A stretch of DNA of 64,000 bases from an uncultured Paracoccaceae bacterium (GCA_905182105.1 CAJJAR010000001.1:124001-188000); one strand, 5' to 3'. Counted from the stretch's first letter, positions 1-9,964 are shown. The notes: generated by a model not told the origin, from the letters alone. Made by a program: numbers and translations.

Positions 1-623
1 CGATATTCTGGAATGTCTTCGATGCGTTTTGCCAAAATGTCCCATGCCCCACCCGGACCTGTCAACACACCTTGACGCACTGCTTTGGACACATCGTTTT
101 CAGAAAAATGTCCTGCCATTTCATCAGCTGACAACACTGGGAACATGGTTTGCGCGGACAGCAGCGTTGCAAAGCCACTTTCCATTTCGCCACCCAAAGG
201 TGTGCGAATACCAGAGGCGCGGGTCTTATCAACCTCAAGACGTCCATCATGAAAGAAGCTAACAAATTCAGCAGCACCCAAGTTGAACAACGCAGGTGCA
301 TTGCGCGGAATGCGTTTTTCTGGCAGGTTCGCAGCATCAATTACACGTTCCGTGCCAAGACCAACACCACCATCACCAATACCAAGGGATAGTCCATCGG
401 CAGTGTTAAACCTTGGGTGATGACAGGTCGCACATGAAACTGATTTGTTGCCTGAGAGGATTGGATCAAAAAACAGTAATTGTCCCAACGCAATTTGTGG
501 CGGATTGATCTCAGGAAAATCAACATCAGCAGATGGCAAAGGATTGGCAAAGCCAGTGCTGGTTGTCAGCGCAAGGATTGCGCCAACGCATACACATGAT
601 AATTTTGTTGGAGACAAATTCAT
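1..623 (-). CDS. Di-haem cytochrome c peroxidase / MauG-type protein (partial)
   Basis: The 3' end lies beyond the window; about 207 residues are visible from ATG 623. The N-terminus has a Sec-type signal peptide (hydrophobic stretch ending near TSTGFA, residue 26). A c-type haem motif, CATCH at residues 64-68, is followed by a Gly-rich stretch (GIGDGGVG) and by RNAPALFN and FHDGR, as in the bacterial di-haem cytochrome c peroxidase/MauG family. Such proteins are periplasmic and reduce H2O2 or modify substrates. The second haem site would lie outside the window. It begins 15 bp downstream of xylB on the same strand, so cotranscription is possible, though no functional link is obvious. Family assignment is firm; the substrate is not known. 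Confidence 0.8.
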   Translation of the reverse strand, partial: MNLSPTKLSCVCVGAILALTTSTGFANPLPSADVDFPEINPPQIALGQLLFFDPILSGNKSVSCATCHHPRFNTADGLSLGIGDGGVGLGTERVIDAANLPEKRIPRNAPALFNLGAAEFVSFFHDGRLEVDKTRASGIRTPLGGEMESGFATLLSAQTMFPVLSADEMAGHFSENDVSKAVRQGVLTGPGGAWDILAKRIEDIPEY

Positions 624-637
624 CTAAAATTCCATTC

Positions 638-2089
638 TTACTGTATCGTTTTCCACGCAGGGAAATTGTTGTGAAATTGATCGTAACGCAATTGGTAAGC
701 TTCCAGCATCGTAGCATTTGGAACAATTGTTTTGTCTACTGGTGGCTTCGTCATTACATCCTCAATGGAAGCACCTGTCACCCCACAGATAGCCAACCTT
801 GCCGCGCCAAGCGCTGCACCGAAGTCACCTTGTTCAGGTAACTCAAGCTTTAAGTTCAGAACAGTCGCCAACATTTCCACCCAATAGGAGGAGCGCGCAC
901 CACCTCCAATTGCCAAAATTGTATCAAGCTTAGCACCCGTCAGGCGCAACGCCTCAAGACTATCACGCATCGCAAAGCTCACCCCTTGAAGAACCGCTTG
1001 GGTCATCTCGGCGCGGTCGGTGGCAACGTCCAATCCAACAAAACCCGCACGCACTGAGCTGTCGTTATGAGGTGTCCGTTCACCCGAAAGGTAGGGATAG
1101 AATTGCACTTTCGTTGGGGCACGCAGGGCATCGCCCAGCTCTGCAGTAAGTGCGGCAGGGCTTTGCCCTGTAATGCGACTAAGCCAATTAAGGCTGTCAG
1201 TCGCTGCCAAAACAACACCCATCTGATACCACTGGTCTGGAACTGCATGACAAAACGTATGCACAGCACTGTCTGACATTGGGGAGAAACCATCACGCCC
1301 AGCCAGCAAAACACCTGATGTGCCCAATGACACAAATCCTGTTCCTTCAGACATTGCACCGACACCGCATGCAGCAACCGCGTTGTCCCCACCGCCTGCC
1401 ACGACTTGAACACCGCTTGGCAGACCGTATTCCTCAGCAACGACTTGGCGCAATTCACCAACCACTTGCGAACCCTCAAAGAGCGTTGGCATCTGTGACC
1501 GTGATATACCTGTCGCAGCAAGTAAATCATCAGACCAATCACGCGCACCGACATCGAGCCAAGAGGTTCCCGCACTGTCAGACATATCTGCAGAATAGAT
1601 CCCCGTTAACCAAAAGCTCATGTAATCTTTTGGAAGCAAGACCATTGCTGTTTTGGCGAAAAATTCCGGCTCATGTTTAGCGACCCAACTTACCTTAGGC
1701 GCAGTAAAGCCGGGGAAAACGATATTACCGGTAAGGGCACGAAACATTGGCATCGCATCAAGTGCTGCTGCCTCAACATGGCTGCGCGTGTCATTCCATA
1801 AAATGCTAGGGCGCAGCACTGTTCCATTCTGATCTAACAACGTTGCACCATGCATATGCCCTGAAATACCAATGCCGCGCACCGCCCCAAATGCCTTGGG
1901 ATCGGCGTCACGCAAGCCTGCCATCACCGTCTTGCACGCCAGTGTCCAATCGCTAGGGTCTTGCTCAGACCAACCAATATTGGGGTGTGCCACGTCATAG
2001 GTTGAATCTGCATCGCCCACCGCACGACCTGCCTCATCAACCAACAGAGCCCGTAACCCCGACGTTCCCAAATCTAATCCGATGAACAT
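638..2089 (-). CDS. xylB: Xylulokinase
   Basis: ATP-dependent phosphorylation of D-xylulose to xylulose 5-phosphate, feeding the pentose phosphate pathway in the cytoplasm. The 483 residues match the usual FGGY-kinase length. Visible motifs are DLGTSGLR at residues 6-13 (Asp6, metal/ATP), the GISGHMHG substrate loop at 74-81, ILWNDTRS near 97, the catalytic Asp235 in GGGDNAVAA, and the C-terminal adenosine motif GGGARSSYW. It is divergent from rpe across a 189-bp gap, and rpe acts on the next metabolite, which supports a pentose role. No xylose isomerase or transporter is visible beside it, so another ketopentose or ketose substrate cannot be excluded. Confidence 0.9.
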   Translation of the reverse strand: MFIGLDLGTSGLRALLVDEAGRAVGDADSTYDVAHPNIGWSEQDPSDWTLACKTVMAGLRDADPKAFGAVRGIGISGHMHGATLLDQNGTVLRPSILWNDTRSHVEAAALDAMPMFRALTGNIVFPGFTAPKVSWVAKHEPEFFAKTAMVLLPKDYMSFWLTGIYSADMSDSAGTSWLDVGARDWSDDLLAATGISRSQMPTLFEGSQVVGELRQVVAEEYGLPSGVQVVAGGGDNAVAACGVGAMSEGTGFVSLGTSGVLLAGRDGFSPMSDSAVHTFCHAVPDQWYQMGVVLAATDSLNWLSRITGQSPAALTAELGDALRAPTKVQFYPYLSGERTPHNDSSVRAGFVGLDVATDRAEMTQAVLQGVSFAMRDSLEALRLTGAKLDTILAIGGGARSSYWVEMLATVLNLKLELPEQGDFGAALGAARLAICGVTGASIEDVMTKPPVDKTIVPNATMLEAYQLRYDQFHNNFPAWKTIQ

Positions 2090-2278
2090 ATGCTTCCTTC
2101 TCCACGATCAAATCAACTTTGACCTACATTTAATTCATAAGTCAAAATAAAAAGAACGCTCCGCCATGTCTAGCGTTTGGCATTGTTTTACGGCACAGTA
2201 CATCAATCAAACTCCCAACGGAGGCTCCCCACCTCAGTCGCAAGAAACAACCACAGTTATCAATAAAAAAGGTACGCT

Positions 2279-2971
2279 ATGACATTCAATCGCTCCCTCA
2301 AAATAGCCCCGTCTATACTAGCCGCTGATTTCGCCAATTTTGGTGCTGAATGCGAAGCGATCGAAGACCAGGGGGCCGATTGGGTCCACGTTGATGTCAT
2401 GGACGGTCATTTCGTGCCCAACATCACATTTGGGCCAGCGACTTGTGCAGCTATTCGGCCCCACATCAAAGGCGTCATGGATGTCCATTTGATGATCTCG
2501 CCCGTCGACAGTTACATTGAAGCCTTTGCTGATTCAGGTGCGGACGTCATCACCGCGCACGTAGAAGCAACACCACACATTCACCGCACGATGCAAGCCA
2601 TCCGCGGGAGTGGTGCAAAGGCTGGGATCGCCCTTAATCCCGCAACACCAGCTTCTTCGATCGAATACCTATTAGACATGGTCGATTTGGTCTGTGTGAT
2701 GACGGTCAACCCCGGTTTTGGTGGTCAAAAATTCATTTATTCTCAAGTGGAAAAAGTGCGGCAAATCCGTTCCATGATCGGCGATCGCCCGATCCACATT
2801 CAGATCGATGGTGGTGTTGATCCAAAAACCGCTCCTTTGGTTGCCAATGCGGGTGCAGACGTGCTCGTTGCTGGCTCTGCAGTGTTCCGTGGTGGCTCTG
2901 TCACTAATCCTGCGCCATACGGGGAAAATATCCGCAATATCCGCGCCACAGCTGTCTCGGCAGAAGTTTGA
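2279..2971 (+). CDS. rpe: Ribulose-phosphate 3-epimerase
   Basis: Interconverts ribulose 5-phosphate and xylulose 5-phosphate. The 230 residues fit the single-domain TIM-barrel family. Key segments are KIAPSILAADF (8-18), HVDVMDGHFVPN (37-48, metal-binding His/Asp and the first catalytic Asp), MDVHLM (67-72) and the late IDGGV with the second catalytic Asp. It is divergent from xylB and makes or consumes that enzyme's product. A G-poor leader with AAAAAGG lies about 6 bases before the ATG. The gene ends at a strong hairpin shared with the convergent acyl-CoA ligase. Confidence 0.95.
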   Translation: MTFNRSLKIAPSILAADFANFGAECEAIEDQGADWVHVDVMDGHFVPNITFGPATCAAIRPHIKGVMDVHLMISPVDSYIEAFADSGADVITAHVEATPHIHRTMQAIRGSGAKAGIALNPATPASSIEYLLDMVDLVCVMTVNPGFGGQKFIYSQVEKVRQIRSMIGDRPIHIQIDGGVDPKTAPLVANAGADVLVAGSAVFRGGSVTNPAPYGENIRNIRATAVSAEV

Positions 2972-2973
2972 GT

Positions 2974-2998
2974 TTAGGGCGGGGTTATCCCGCCCTAA
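2974..2998. terminator. Bidirectional hairpin between convergent rpe and acyl-CoA ligase
   Basis: A perfect 10-bp stem TTAGGGCGGG/CCCGCCCTAA with a 5-base loop sits between two convergent stop codons. There is no long T-run on either side, so termination efficiency is uncertain. Confidence 0.65.
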
Positions 2999-3001
2999 CG
3001 C

Positions 3002-4495
3002 TCAGTTCAACAGATCAGAAAATGTAACCAGCAACTTATGCTTTAGAATTTTTCCCGTAGGTGCGGCAGGCAATGCTTCAACCAAGATAAACTGTTTAGG
3101 GCGTTTGTATGCCGTCAAACGTTGCGCCACGAAGTCTTGTAATTCCTTAACCAAAATACCTTTCAGGTCGGCCACCTGCACAAAGGCAAGCACCTCCTCG
3201 TCGCCGTCTCTGGGCCGCCCAATTACAGCCGCCTGAACGACCAGAGGATGATCGTTCAACGCAGCCTCCACCTCAGGCGGATAGACATTAAAACCACCGT
3301 GAATAATCAGCTCTTTGGAACGCCCCAAGATGTGCAGCAAACCCTGTTCGTCGATCTGCCCCAAATCTCCTGTGTGCATCCAGCCATCAACATCCAACAC
3401 TTTGGCTGTCTCTTCAGGGTTCCTGTAGTACCCTTTCATCACATGTGGCCCGCGCGACAACACCTCCCCCATGTTGGCATTCCCGCCCTCAACGTTGTGA
3501 TCAATCGCGATTTCAACACCGGGCAGCGCAGGACCAACCGACGTATCAACCGCCCCAATGCCATTGCGCGTCGCAGAGACACCAGCCGTGGTTTCCGTCA
3601 TGCCATATCCGTTCTGAAGGGCGACGCCGTAAAATGCTTCAGCCTCACGCTTCCATGTCGGATCCAAGGGGGCAGCCCCCGAAGAGACATAGCGCAACGT
3701 CTTTGATCCAAGGGCCTTCAAACCTTGTTCTTTTGTATACTGCATCAACAACGCGTGCATTTGTGGAACGCCTGAAAACAAAGTCACTCCGGCGCGCAAT
3801 GCCGCATACACTTTGGCCACCTCAAATCGCGGGGCAAGCAAAACAGGTGCGCCAGCATAGACAGCAGCAACAACCACTGAACAAAGTCCAAAAACATGCG
3901 TTGTTGGCAAAACGCCATAAACAACATCAGCATGCGTCATGTCACGCAAATTGGCCGAAGTTAGCCCGCCAAATCGAACGTTTCCATGGGTTAACATGAC
4001 ACCTTTGGGATCACCCGTAGTGCCCGTCGTATACAGCAAAACAGAAACATCACCCGCCATTTCAGAAGGGCCACCGACCGATGCCACGACATGAATTGAA
4101 CCATAGCTGCCTGTGAACTCAGCTCCATTCAACCGCACAGCGTGGTGCTCAGCATCAATCGAGACACGGGTCGTCATTATAATAATGGATGGCTCACAGT
4201 GCCCGATAACACGCGCAACCTCTGCCTCTGTCTGGCGCGCATTCACAGGAACCACGCAGGCTCCTATTTTCCAAGCGGCGAATAGAACTGCAACGGCTGC
4301 AACGCAATTCTCAGACAGTAGTAAAACACGATCGCCTGGCTGCACACCGTTGGCTATGAGAATTTCTGCGACTTCATCACATGCCGCGCCCAACGCACCA
4401 TAGTTTAGATTGATGCTAGTGCTGTCAGACATAGCTGGTGCATCAGCACGCGTGGCGATTTGATGCGCCAGATAGTCATAGACGCTTTGGGTCAT
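3002..4495 (-). CDS. AMP-forming acyl-CoA synthetase (pim-like operon ligase)
   Basis: Activates a carboxylic acid to its CoA thioester through an acyl-adenylate. The 497 residues carry the adenylate-forming hallmarks: the P-loop YTTGTTGDPKG at 155-165, GYGMTETTAG near 295, GWMHTGDLG near 376, and the C-terminal PTGKILKHK with the catalytic Lys. It is the last gene of a minus-strand operon, and its ATG overlaps the stop of the enoyl-CoA hydratase (ATGA). Downstream of two paired acyl-CoA dehydrogenases and a bifunctional hydratase/dehydrogenase, it occupies the role of PimA (dicarboxylate-CoA ligase). Substrate specificity cannot be read from the sequence; fatty or aromatic-derived acids are alternatives. 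Confidence 0.85.
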   Translation of the reverse strand: MTQSVYDYLAHQIATRADAPAMSDSTSINLNYGALGAACDEVAEILIANGVQPGDRVLLLSENCVAAVAVLFAAWKIGACVVPVNARQTEAEVARVIGHCEPSIIIMTTRVSIDAEHHAVRLNGAEFTGSYGSIHVVASVGGPSEMAGDVSVLLYTTGTTGDPKGVMLTHGNVRFGGLTSANLRDMTHADVVYGVLPTTHVFGLCSVVVAAVYAGAPVLLAPRFEVAKVYAALRAGVTLFSGVPQMHALLMQYTKEQGLKALGSKTLRYVSSGAAPLDPTWKREAEAFYGVALQNGYGMTETTAGVSATRNGIGAVDTSVGPALPGVEIAIDHNVEGGNANMGEVLSRGPHVMKGYYRNPEETAKVLDVDGWMHTGDLGQIDEQGLLHILGRSKELIIHGGFNVYPPEVEAALNDHPLVVQAAVIGRPRDGDEEVLAFVQVADLKGILVKELQDFVAQRLTAYKRPKQFILVEALPAAPTGKILKHKLLVTFSDLLN

Positions 4496-5265
4496 CCGCC
4501 ATACTCAGGTTTGCGTTTTTCTAGGAAGGCGACGATCCCCTCAGCGGCTTCGTTTTCGCCAACTGCAAACGCCATAGCATCACGTTCCAAATCAAGCTGC
4601 ACCGCTTCTGAACAATCATAAGCCGTTGCGATCATCGATCGAATGCGACCTTGTGCTTCACGTGGGCCTTCGGCGACCACATCCGCCCACACATGCGCCT
4701 CACCTATGACTTGGTCACCATCAACGACCGCGTTTACTGCACCCAACGCCAGCATGCGCTCAGCAACCACAGGGCGGCCAAGAACACACATCTCCATAGC
4801 CAAAGGTCGAGGAATCATACGGGCAAGGGACGCAGTTAATCCGCCATCTGGTACCAATCCAGCTTTGACATAGGCGGCGGTGAATTTTGCTCCTGCCTCC
4901 ATAACAATAAAATCGCAAGCCAAGGCAATAGATGCCCCGGCCCCAGCAGCACCACCTTTAACAGCCGCAATCACAGGGACGGAGCACGCGCGAACAGCAC
5001 GGATCACATCATGCAACAGCTCCACTTTTTCGCGACGCTCTGGTTCTGGCAAACTACGGCGTTCGATCAACGCGTTCAAATCACCACCTGCGCAAAAGAA
5101 CCCACCTTGGGAAGTGATTATAATCGCGCGAATGCGACGATCTTTTGCCCTCTCAACCGCATCCAAAATAGTCTGATAAAATTCTGGAGTAAGTGCACCA
5201 CGCTTGCCAGCATTGCCGTTCCAAACAATCAGGCGGTCCTTTGCGTCTTCAACGTATGCGCTCAT
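4492..5265 (-). CDS. Enoyl-CoA hydratase/isomerase (crotonase) family protein
   Basis: A crotonase-fold enzyme acting on enoyl-CoA or a related CoA ester in beta-oxidation. From ATG 5265 it is 257 residues; that start has a GGAG 8 bases upstream, whereas the ATG at 5283 has no ribosome site. The oxyanion-hole segment GGFFCAGGDLNAL and the GAAGAGASIALACDF stretch are intact. The second catalytic position lies in KAGLVPDGGL, with Asp in place of the usual Glu, a pattern of isomerases or atypical hydratases. It stands in a tight operon before the ligase and after the acyl-CoA dehydrogenase pair, as PimE does in the pim operon. Confidence 0.85.
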   Translation of the reverse strand: MSAYVEDAKDRLIVWNGNAGKRGALTPEFYQTILDAVERAKDRRIRAIIITSQGGFFCAGGDLNALIERRSLPEPERREKVELLHDVIRAVRACSVPVIAAVKGGAAGAGASIALACDFIVMEAGAKFTAAYVKAGLVPDGGLTASLARMIPRPLAMEMCVLGRPVVAERMLALGAVNAVVDGDQVIGEAHVWADVVAEGPREAQGRIRSMIATAYDCSEAVQLDLERDAMAFAVGENEAAEGIVAFLEKRKPEYGG

Positions 5266-5310
5266 TCGTGTTTCTCCATTCACATATCAGAAGGGTACGC
5301 TCTCCCCGTC

Positions 5311-6414
5311 TCAGGATTGTGTGAGCGCCATAAACTTCTCCAAGTGGTAATCCGTATCTCCAAACCGATGGTCTGCCATCGTGATCCGTTTAGCAATATG
5401 TGCCAGCTCGTACTCTTGGGTCATCGCGATACCGCCATGCATTTGAATTGACTCCTCAGCTATTAGTCGCCCAGCACGTCCCATGAGATTCTTTGCCGCG
5501 TGAATATTGATGTCGCGGGTGCGCTCATCACTTTCGAAATAACCCGCTGCGCGAATAACTGCGGAACGCGCCTGTTCCATTTCAATCAACATGTCGGACA
5601 TGCGATGCGCTAATGCCTGGAAGGTCGCAATAGGGCGCCCAAATTGCTGTCTGGTCACAAGATACTCCTGTGTCAGTTCAGTTGCCGCAGTCATCTCGCC
5701 TAAGGTTTCGGCACATTGCGCAACTGTCGCGATGGCATAAGCCTCTTTCAACAAAGCGAAACCTTTACCTTCTTCGCCGATCAAAGAACCTTGAACATTG
5801 TCCAGTGTAACCTCCGCCGCATGGCCGCCAGCGATCAAAGCGTAATCCTGTATATTTAATCCGGCAGCATCCTTTTCAACAAAGTAAAGTGAAATACCGG
5901 CTTCGTCATAAACCTTGCCACTGGTGCGGGCTGATACAATTAAAATGTCCGAAGCCAGCGCGTTTACAACCACGGCTTTGCGTCCGTTCAGGATACCATT
6001 CACCGAAGCTGTTCGCACATAATTCAAGTCATACCGGCTGGTTGGTTCACCGTGGGCCAAAGCCAACTGAAGGTCCCCACCGATAAGGTCTGCTACACGG
6101 TCCAATTCACCAGCCGCAGCCAGAACACGACCTGATAATAGCGCACTGTCCAGAAACGGACTCACGACATTTGCGCGGCCCAACTCTTCAAAAACTAACG
6201 CGATATCTGCGCCTGTCCCGCCGAAACCACCCTGTTCTTCGGTAAAAAACGCCCCTATTACTCCCATCTCCGCCATCGCATGCCAAAGGTCAGATGTTAC
6301 ACCAGTCTCAGAGCTAAGAGCCTCATTTCGCGTTTTCGAGTTGCAGGAGTATTTCAAAAACCGCCGAAGCGAGTCCTGAAGCATTTGGTGTTCGTCAGTC
6401 AGATCAAAATTCAT
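5311..6414 (-). CDS. Acyl-CoA dehydrogenase, small subunit type (PimD-like)
   Basis: FAD-dependent alpha,beta-desaturation of an acyl-CoA. The 367 residues have the acyl-CoA dehydrogenase N-terminal helical domain (MNFDLTDEHQMLQDSLRRF), the middle beta domain, and the C-terminal domain with QMHGGIAMTQEYELAH and DHRFGDTDYH. The separation from the upstream large-type dehydrogenase is only 3 bp. Adjacent short dehydrogenases of this kind usually form alpha2beta2 heterotetramers, as in pimeloyl-CoA dehydrogenase (PimC/PimD) and steroid side-chain enzymes. The substrate is inferred from operon layout only. Confidence 0.8.
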   Translation of the reverse strand: MNFDLTDEHQMLQDSLRRFLKYSCNSKTRNEALSSETGVTSDLWHAMAEMGVIGAFFTEEQGGFGGTGADIALVFEELGRANVVSPFLDSALLSGRVLAAAGELDRVADLIGGDLQLALAHGEPTSRYDLNYVRTASVNGILNGRKAVVVNALASDILIVSARTSGKVYDEAGISLYFVEKDAAGLNIQDYALIAGGHAAEVTLDNVQGSLIGEEGKGFALLKEAYAIATVAQCAETLGEMTAATELTQEYLVTRQQFGRPIATFQALAHRMSDMLIEMEQARSAVIRAAGYFESDERTRDINIHAAKNLMGRAGRLIAEESIQMHGGIAMTQEYELAHIAKRITMADHRFGDTDYHLEKFMALTQS

Positions 6415-6417
6415 AGA

Positions 6418-7611
6418 TCAGCCCCCCATCTTTACTTTGGCAATGATCCCACGCTGAATTTCATTTGAGCCGCCAAATATCGAGATTTTTCGATTATTGA
6501 AGTACTGTGCGGCAACGGGGCCAGCATCATGTGGATCTGGTAATGGTTCATTGCTGCCCTCCACCGCTTCAGAAACGAATGGCATAGCGTATGGGCCAAC
6601 CGCCCGCCTCGCTAGATCGTTAATCTCTTGACGGATAATGGTGCCCTTGACCTTCAACATCGATGCCTCAACACCCGGTGCACCACCCGCCGCAGCCTGT
6701 GAAACGATCCGCAAATTTGTAGTGTTCATTGCCATCAGATCAATTTCAACTTGCGCGACGCGTGCTGCAAAGAGCGGGTTCTGTATAAGCGGCTTGCCAC
6801 CCGACATCTCTGCCTTTGCAATACGTTTGACCGCAGCCAATCCGGCTGTAGAAAATCCAACACCCGCAATATTGGTACGCTCATGTGTCAGCAGATACTT
6901 GGCATAAGTCCATCCATCGTTTTCTTTACCAACAAGATTTTTAACAGGGACTTTAACATCCGTGAACCAAACCTCGTTTACCTCAGCAGAACCATCCAAC
7001 AAGATGATTGGTCGCACTTCGATTCCGGGGGTATTCATGTCGATCAGAAGAAACGAAATTCCCGCCTGTTGTTTGACCTTGCTGTCGGTGCGTACAAGGC
7101 AGAATATCATATTGGCGTGCTGGCCAAAGGTGGTCCACGTTTTTTGACCATTCACAATGTAATCATCGCCTTCTCGGACAGCTTTGGTTTTCAACGAAGC
7201 AAGGTCAGACCCAGCACCCGGTTCAGAGTAACCCTGACACCACCAATCCTCACCCGAAAGTATACGGGGTAACCAATGATCTTTTTGTAGCTGGTTGCCA
7301 AATTTTTGCAAGACGGGGGCAAGCATAGAGAGGCCAAATGGCACAACGCGCGGCGCATGCGAGCTGGCGCATTCATCGTCAAAAATATGGCGCTGAACAG
7401 CGTTCCATTCTGCACCGCCGTGTTCTTTGGGCCAATTGGGTGCAAGCCACCCTTGAGCGTTCAATATCGCGTGCCATCCTTCCATATCGTTCTTTGTCAA
7501 ATCACCGCCAAGGCGCACCTTTTCGGATAACTCCTTTGTTAGTTTCTCAGCCAAGAAGGCGCGAACCTCATCGCGAAAAGCTAGATCATCTTTGGAATAG
7601 TTCAGGTCCAT
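6418..7611 (-). CDS. Acyl-CoA dehydrogenase, large subunit type (PimC-like)
   Basis: Partner of the downstream dehydrogenase. The 397 residues begin MDLNYSKDDLAFRDEVRAFL and contain WWCQGYSEPGAGSDLASL (FAD/acyl-binding), NGQKTWTTFGQHA, the DVKVPVKNLVG turn and the C-terminal FGGSNEIQRGIIAK motif typical of intact FAD-binding dehydrogenases. The overall pattern is that of pimeloyl-CoA dehydrogenase large subunits. AAAGGGGA upstream of ATG 7611 gives a good ribosome site. The second gene of the operon, it lies 26 bp after the bifunctional hydratase/dehydrogenase. Confidence 0.82.
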   Translation of the reverse strand: MDLNYSKDDLAFRDEVRAFLAEKLTKELSEKVRLGGDLTKNDMEGWHAILNAQGWLAPNWPKEHGGAEWNAVQRHIFDDECASSHAPRVVPFGLSMLAPVLQKFGNQLQKDHWLPRILSGEDWWCQGYSEPGAGSDLASLKTKAVREGDDYIVNGQKTWTTFGQHANMIFCLVRTDSKVKQQAGISFLLIDMNTPGIEVRPIILLDGSAEVNEVWFTDVKVPVKNLVGKENDGWTYAKYLLTHERTNIAGVGFSTAGLAAVKRIAKAEMSGGKPLIQNPLFAARVAQVEIDLMAMNTTNLRIVSQAAAGGAPGVEASMLKVKGTIIRQEINDLARRAVGPYAMPFVSEAVEGSNEPLPDPHDAGPVAAQYFNNRKISIFGGSNEIQRGIIAKVKMGG

Positions 7612-7637
7612 GGAAGGTCCCCTTTCGCTTGAGCCAT

Positions 7638-9725
7638 TCAGCTCTCTTTGTTCAAACTGTCAAAACTCTTGCTCGTCGCTACTAGTTCCTTAAGTAACGG
7701 CGCCACCTCCCAAAAATTAGGATCATTTTTGGCATATGTCGCAATGTCTTCCAGAAGATCAGGCAATCCAACGATATCAGCCCACTTCAGCGGACCGCCC
7801 CAATGGCGTGGAAAACCGTATCCAAACAACAACGTCATATCTACATCTAGTGGGCGCCGCGCGATACCTTCACCCACAACCTTCGCGGCCTCATTCACCA
7901 TTGAAGCCATGTAACGGCGTATAATTTGCTCTGTGGTAAATATACGCTGAACAGTCCCCACAGCTGTTCTATCTGCAGCGATAAGGCCCATCACCTCCGG
8001 GTTAGGCACCCGTGCTTTGGCACCTGCAGCATAATCGTAATAACCCGTACCAGTCTTCTGCCCAAAGTTGCCCGCGTCACACATTTTGTCCGCATAGGTA
8101 CTGACACCTTCAATCCCCGCCTCAATCCGTTTGCGTTTGCGCACAGCCCAACCGATATCCAACCCAGCCAGATCAGCCACGGCAAACGGCCCCATCGCGA
8201 ATCCAAAGCCTTCAAGCGCAGCGTCAATGTCGTAGGGAGACGCACCTTCCATCACCATTTGATCAGCTGCATCGCGATATGTGGCAAGGATACGGTTGCC
8301 GATAAACCCATCGCAAACACCAGCACGCACGTTGATCTTTTTCATGCGTTTGCCTAGTTCAAACCCCGTTGCTACAACGTCGATTGCAGTCTTTTCGGCT
8401 ACAACCACCTCAAGTAGTTTCATCACATGGGCGGGTGAAAAGAAGTGCAGACCAATCACATCTTGGGGTCGCGAGGTGACCGCCGCAATCTCATCTACAT
8501 TTAGGTAGGACGTGTTGGAGGCAAGGATCGCACCCTGCTTACAAACTCTGTCCAATTGTGTGAAAACTTTTTTCTTAACGGCCATGTCTTCAAACACCGC
8601 TTCTATGACAAGGTCCGCATCTGACAAACCAGCATAGTCGTTCGTAACCGTCAGCGTTTCGTTCAAAATTGTCTCGTGCTGTTCGGCTGTGATCTTGCCA
8701 CGCTTCAACGCACCAGCAAGATTGCCTGCAATACGCCTATGGGCGGCCTCACAAGCGACAGGTGTCATTTCGATTAATGTCACCTGCAAGCTAGACAACA
8801 AAGCAGACGTTGCAATCCCAGCACCCATAGTGCCGCCGCCGATCACACCGATATGATCTAGCGGACGAGGTTTAACACCTTTCAACTCAGGCAAGCTGCC
8901 AACAGCGCGTTCAGAAAAGAACGAATGGATCATGCCTTTACTTTGATCAGACTTCAAAAGATCTGTGAAAATTTGACGCTCAGCGGCCAGCCCCTCAGAA
9001 AACGGCATTTCAACGCCAGCTTGGACTGCACGAACGCATTGCGCAGGTGAGATTTGTCCACGCCCACTTGCAAGGATCGCGTCATAGGCTGCGTCCCAAT
9101 CAATGGCTTCAGGAGCCGCGATTTCACTAACGGGACGGCAGGGTGCATCATTGGCCAACAGATCTGTGACATATGCCAAACCGTTCTCCAACGGATCACC
9201 ATCTTGCACCAAATCGACAACACCCATTTTGGCGGCCTCAGCAACACCAATTTGACGGCCCGTGGTCATAATATCCAGCGCCACATCCACACCTGTCAAA
9301 CGTGGAAGGCGTTGCGTGCCACCGGCACCTGGTATCAGCCCTAGGTTAACCTCTGGCAGGCCAATGCGCGCTGACGGCACCGCGATACGGTAATGACAGC
9401 CCAATGCGACCTCAAGCCCACCACCCAAAGAAACACCATGCATTGATGCGACGACGATCAATGGCGATGCCTCAATCCGATTGATGACATCAGGCAATGC
9501 TGGGGCCATCGGCGGCTTGCCAAATTCCGTGATATCCGCACCTGCGATAAAGGCGCGGCCTTCGCCCACAATCATCACCGCGCGCACACCACTGTCTGCC
9601 TCAGCCTGTTCCATGCGATCCATGAACCCTTGACGCACTGCTTGACTCAGTGCATTCACCGGTGGGTTTTGAATCGTAAGAACGGCGATATCACCGTGGC
9701 GCGAATAGGCAATCTTGTCAGACAT
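7638..9725 (-). CDS. Bifunctional enoyl-CoA hydratase / 3-hydroxyacyl-CoA dehydrogenase (PimF/FadB-like)
   Basis: Carries out the second and third steps of beta-oxidation. From ATG 9725, preceded by GGGAG, it is 695 residues; an ATG at 9758 in frame lacks a ribosome site. Domains are a crotonase domain (about 1-190) with Glu105 and Glu125 in place for hydration, a Rossmann domain starting at [11 protein letters not shown] (293-303), the catalytic His in [13 protein letters not shown] (about 426), and two C-terminal 3HCDH domains. It is the first gene of the five-gene minus-strand operon. No thiolase follows, so the last cleavage step must be encoded elsewhere. FadB/FadJ of general fatty-acid oxidation is an alternative name. 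Confidence 0.85.
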   Translation of the reverse strand: MSDKIAYSRHGDIAVLTIQNPPVNALSQAVRQGFMDRMEQAEADSGVRAVMIVGEGRAFIAGADITEFGKPPMAPALPDVINRIEASPLIVVASMHGVSLGGGLEVALGCHYRIAVPSARIGLPEVNLGLIPGAGGTQRLPRLTGVDVALDIMTTGRQIGVAEAAKMGVVDLVQDGDPLENGLAYVTDLLANDAPCRPVSEIAAPEAIDWDAAYDAILASGRGQISPAQCVRAVQAGVEMPFSEGLAAERQIFTDLLKSDQSKGMIHSFFSERAVGSLPELKGVKPRPLDHIGVIGGGTMGAGIATSALLSSLQVTLIEMTPVACEAAHRRIAGNLAGALKRGKITAEQHETILNETLTVTNDYAGLSDADLVIEAVFEDMAVKKKVFTQLDRVCKQGAILASNTSYLNVDEIAAVTSRPQDVIGLHFFSPAHVMKLLEVVVAEKTAIDVVATGFELGKRMKKINVRAGVCDGFIGNRILATYRDAADQMVMEGASPYDIDAALEGFGFAMGPFAVADLAGLDIGWAVRKRKRIEAGIEGVSTYADKMCDAGNFGQKTGTGYYDYAAGAKARVPNPEVMGLIAADRTAVGTVQRIFTTEQIIRRYMASMVNEAAKVVGEGIARRPLDVDMTLLFGYGFPRHWGGPLKWADIVGLPDLLEDIATYAKNDPNFWEVAPLLKELVATSKSFDSLNKES

Positions 9726-9880
9726 TATAGTGGCTCCCGAACAGAAAATATGAATCACAGCAATACCTTAATACTCGGTTGAATGACCCCAACTTGTACA
9801 GCTTCAGACTAGTGGCCAAAATCGCTTTGCCGCAAGCGGAACCTCTTACACTCGAACTTTGCGCCGTAGCGTAACAACGA

Positions 9881-9912
9881 AAAAGGCAGGATGCCGAAAC
9901 ATCCTGCCTTTT
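9881..9912 (-). terminator. Rho-independent terminator of the DEAD-box helicase gene
   Basis: A perfect 12-bp stem (AAAAGGCAGGAT/ATCCTGCCTTTT) with an 8-base loop lies downstream of the helicase stop. On the minus strand it is followed by a T-rich run. It separates the helicase from the promoter region of the beta-oxidation operon. Confidence 0.85.
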
Positions 9913-9964
9913 CTATTTTCAACATTCAAAGTCGCGCAAGGGCGAGCCCAAGCAACCTTTGCTT

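Noticed and set aside
1003-1575. 190-codon minus-strand frame inside xylB
   Set aside because: A shadow frame of the certain xylulokinase gene.
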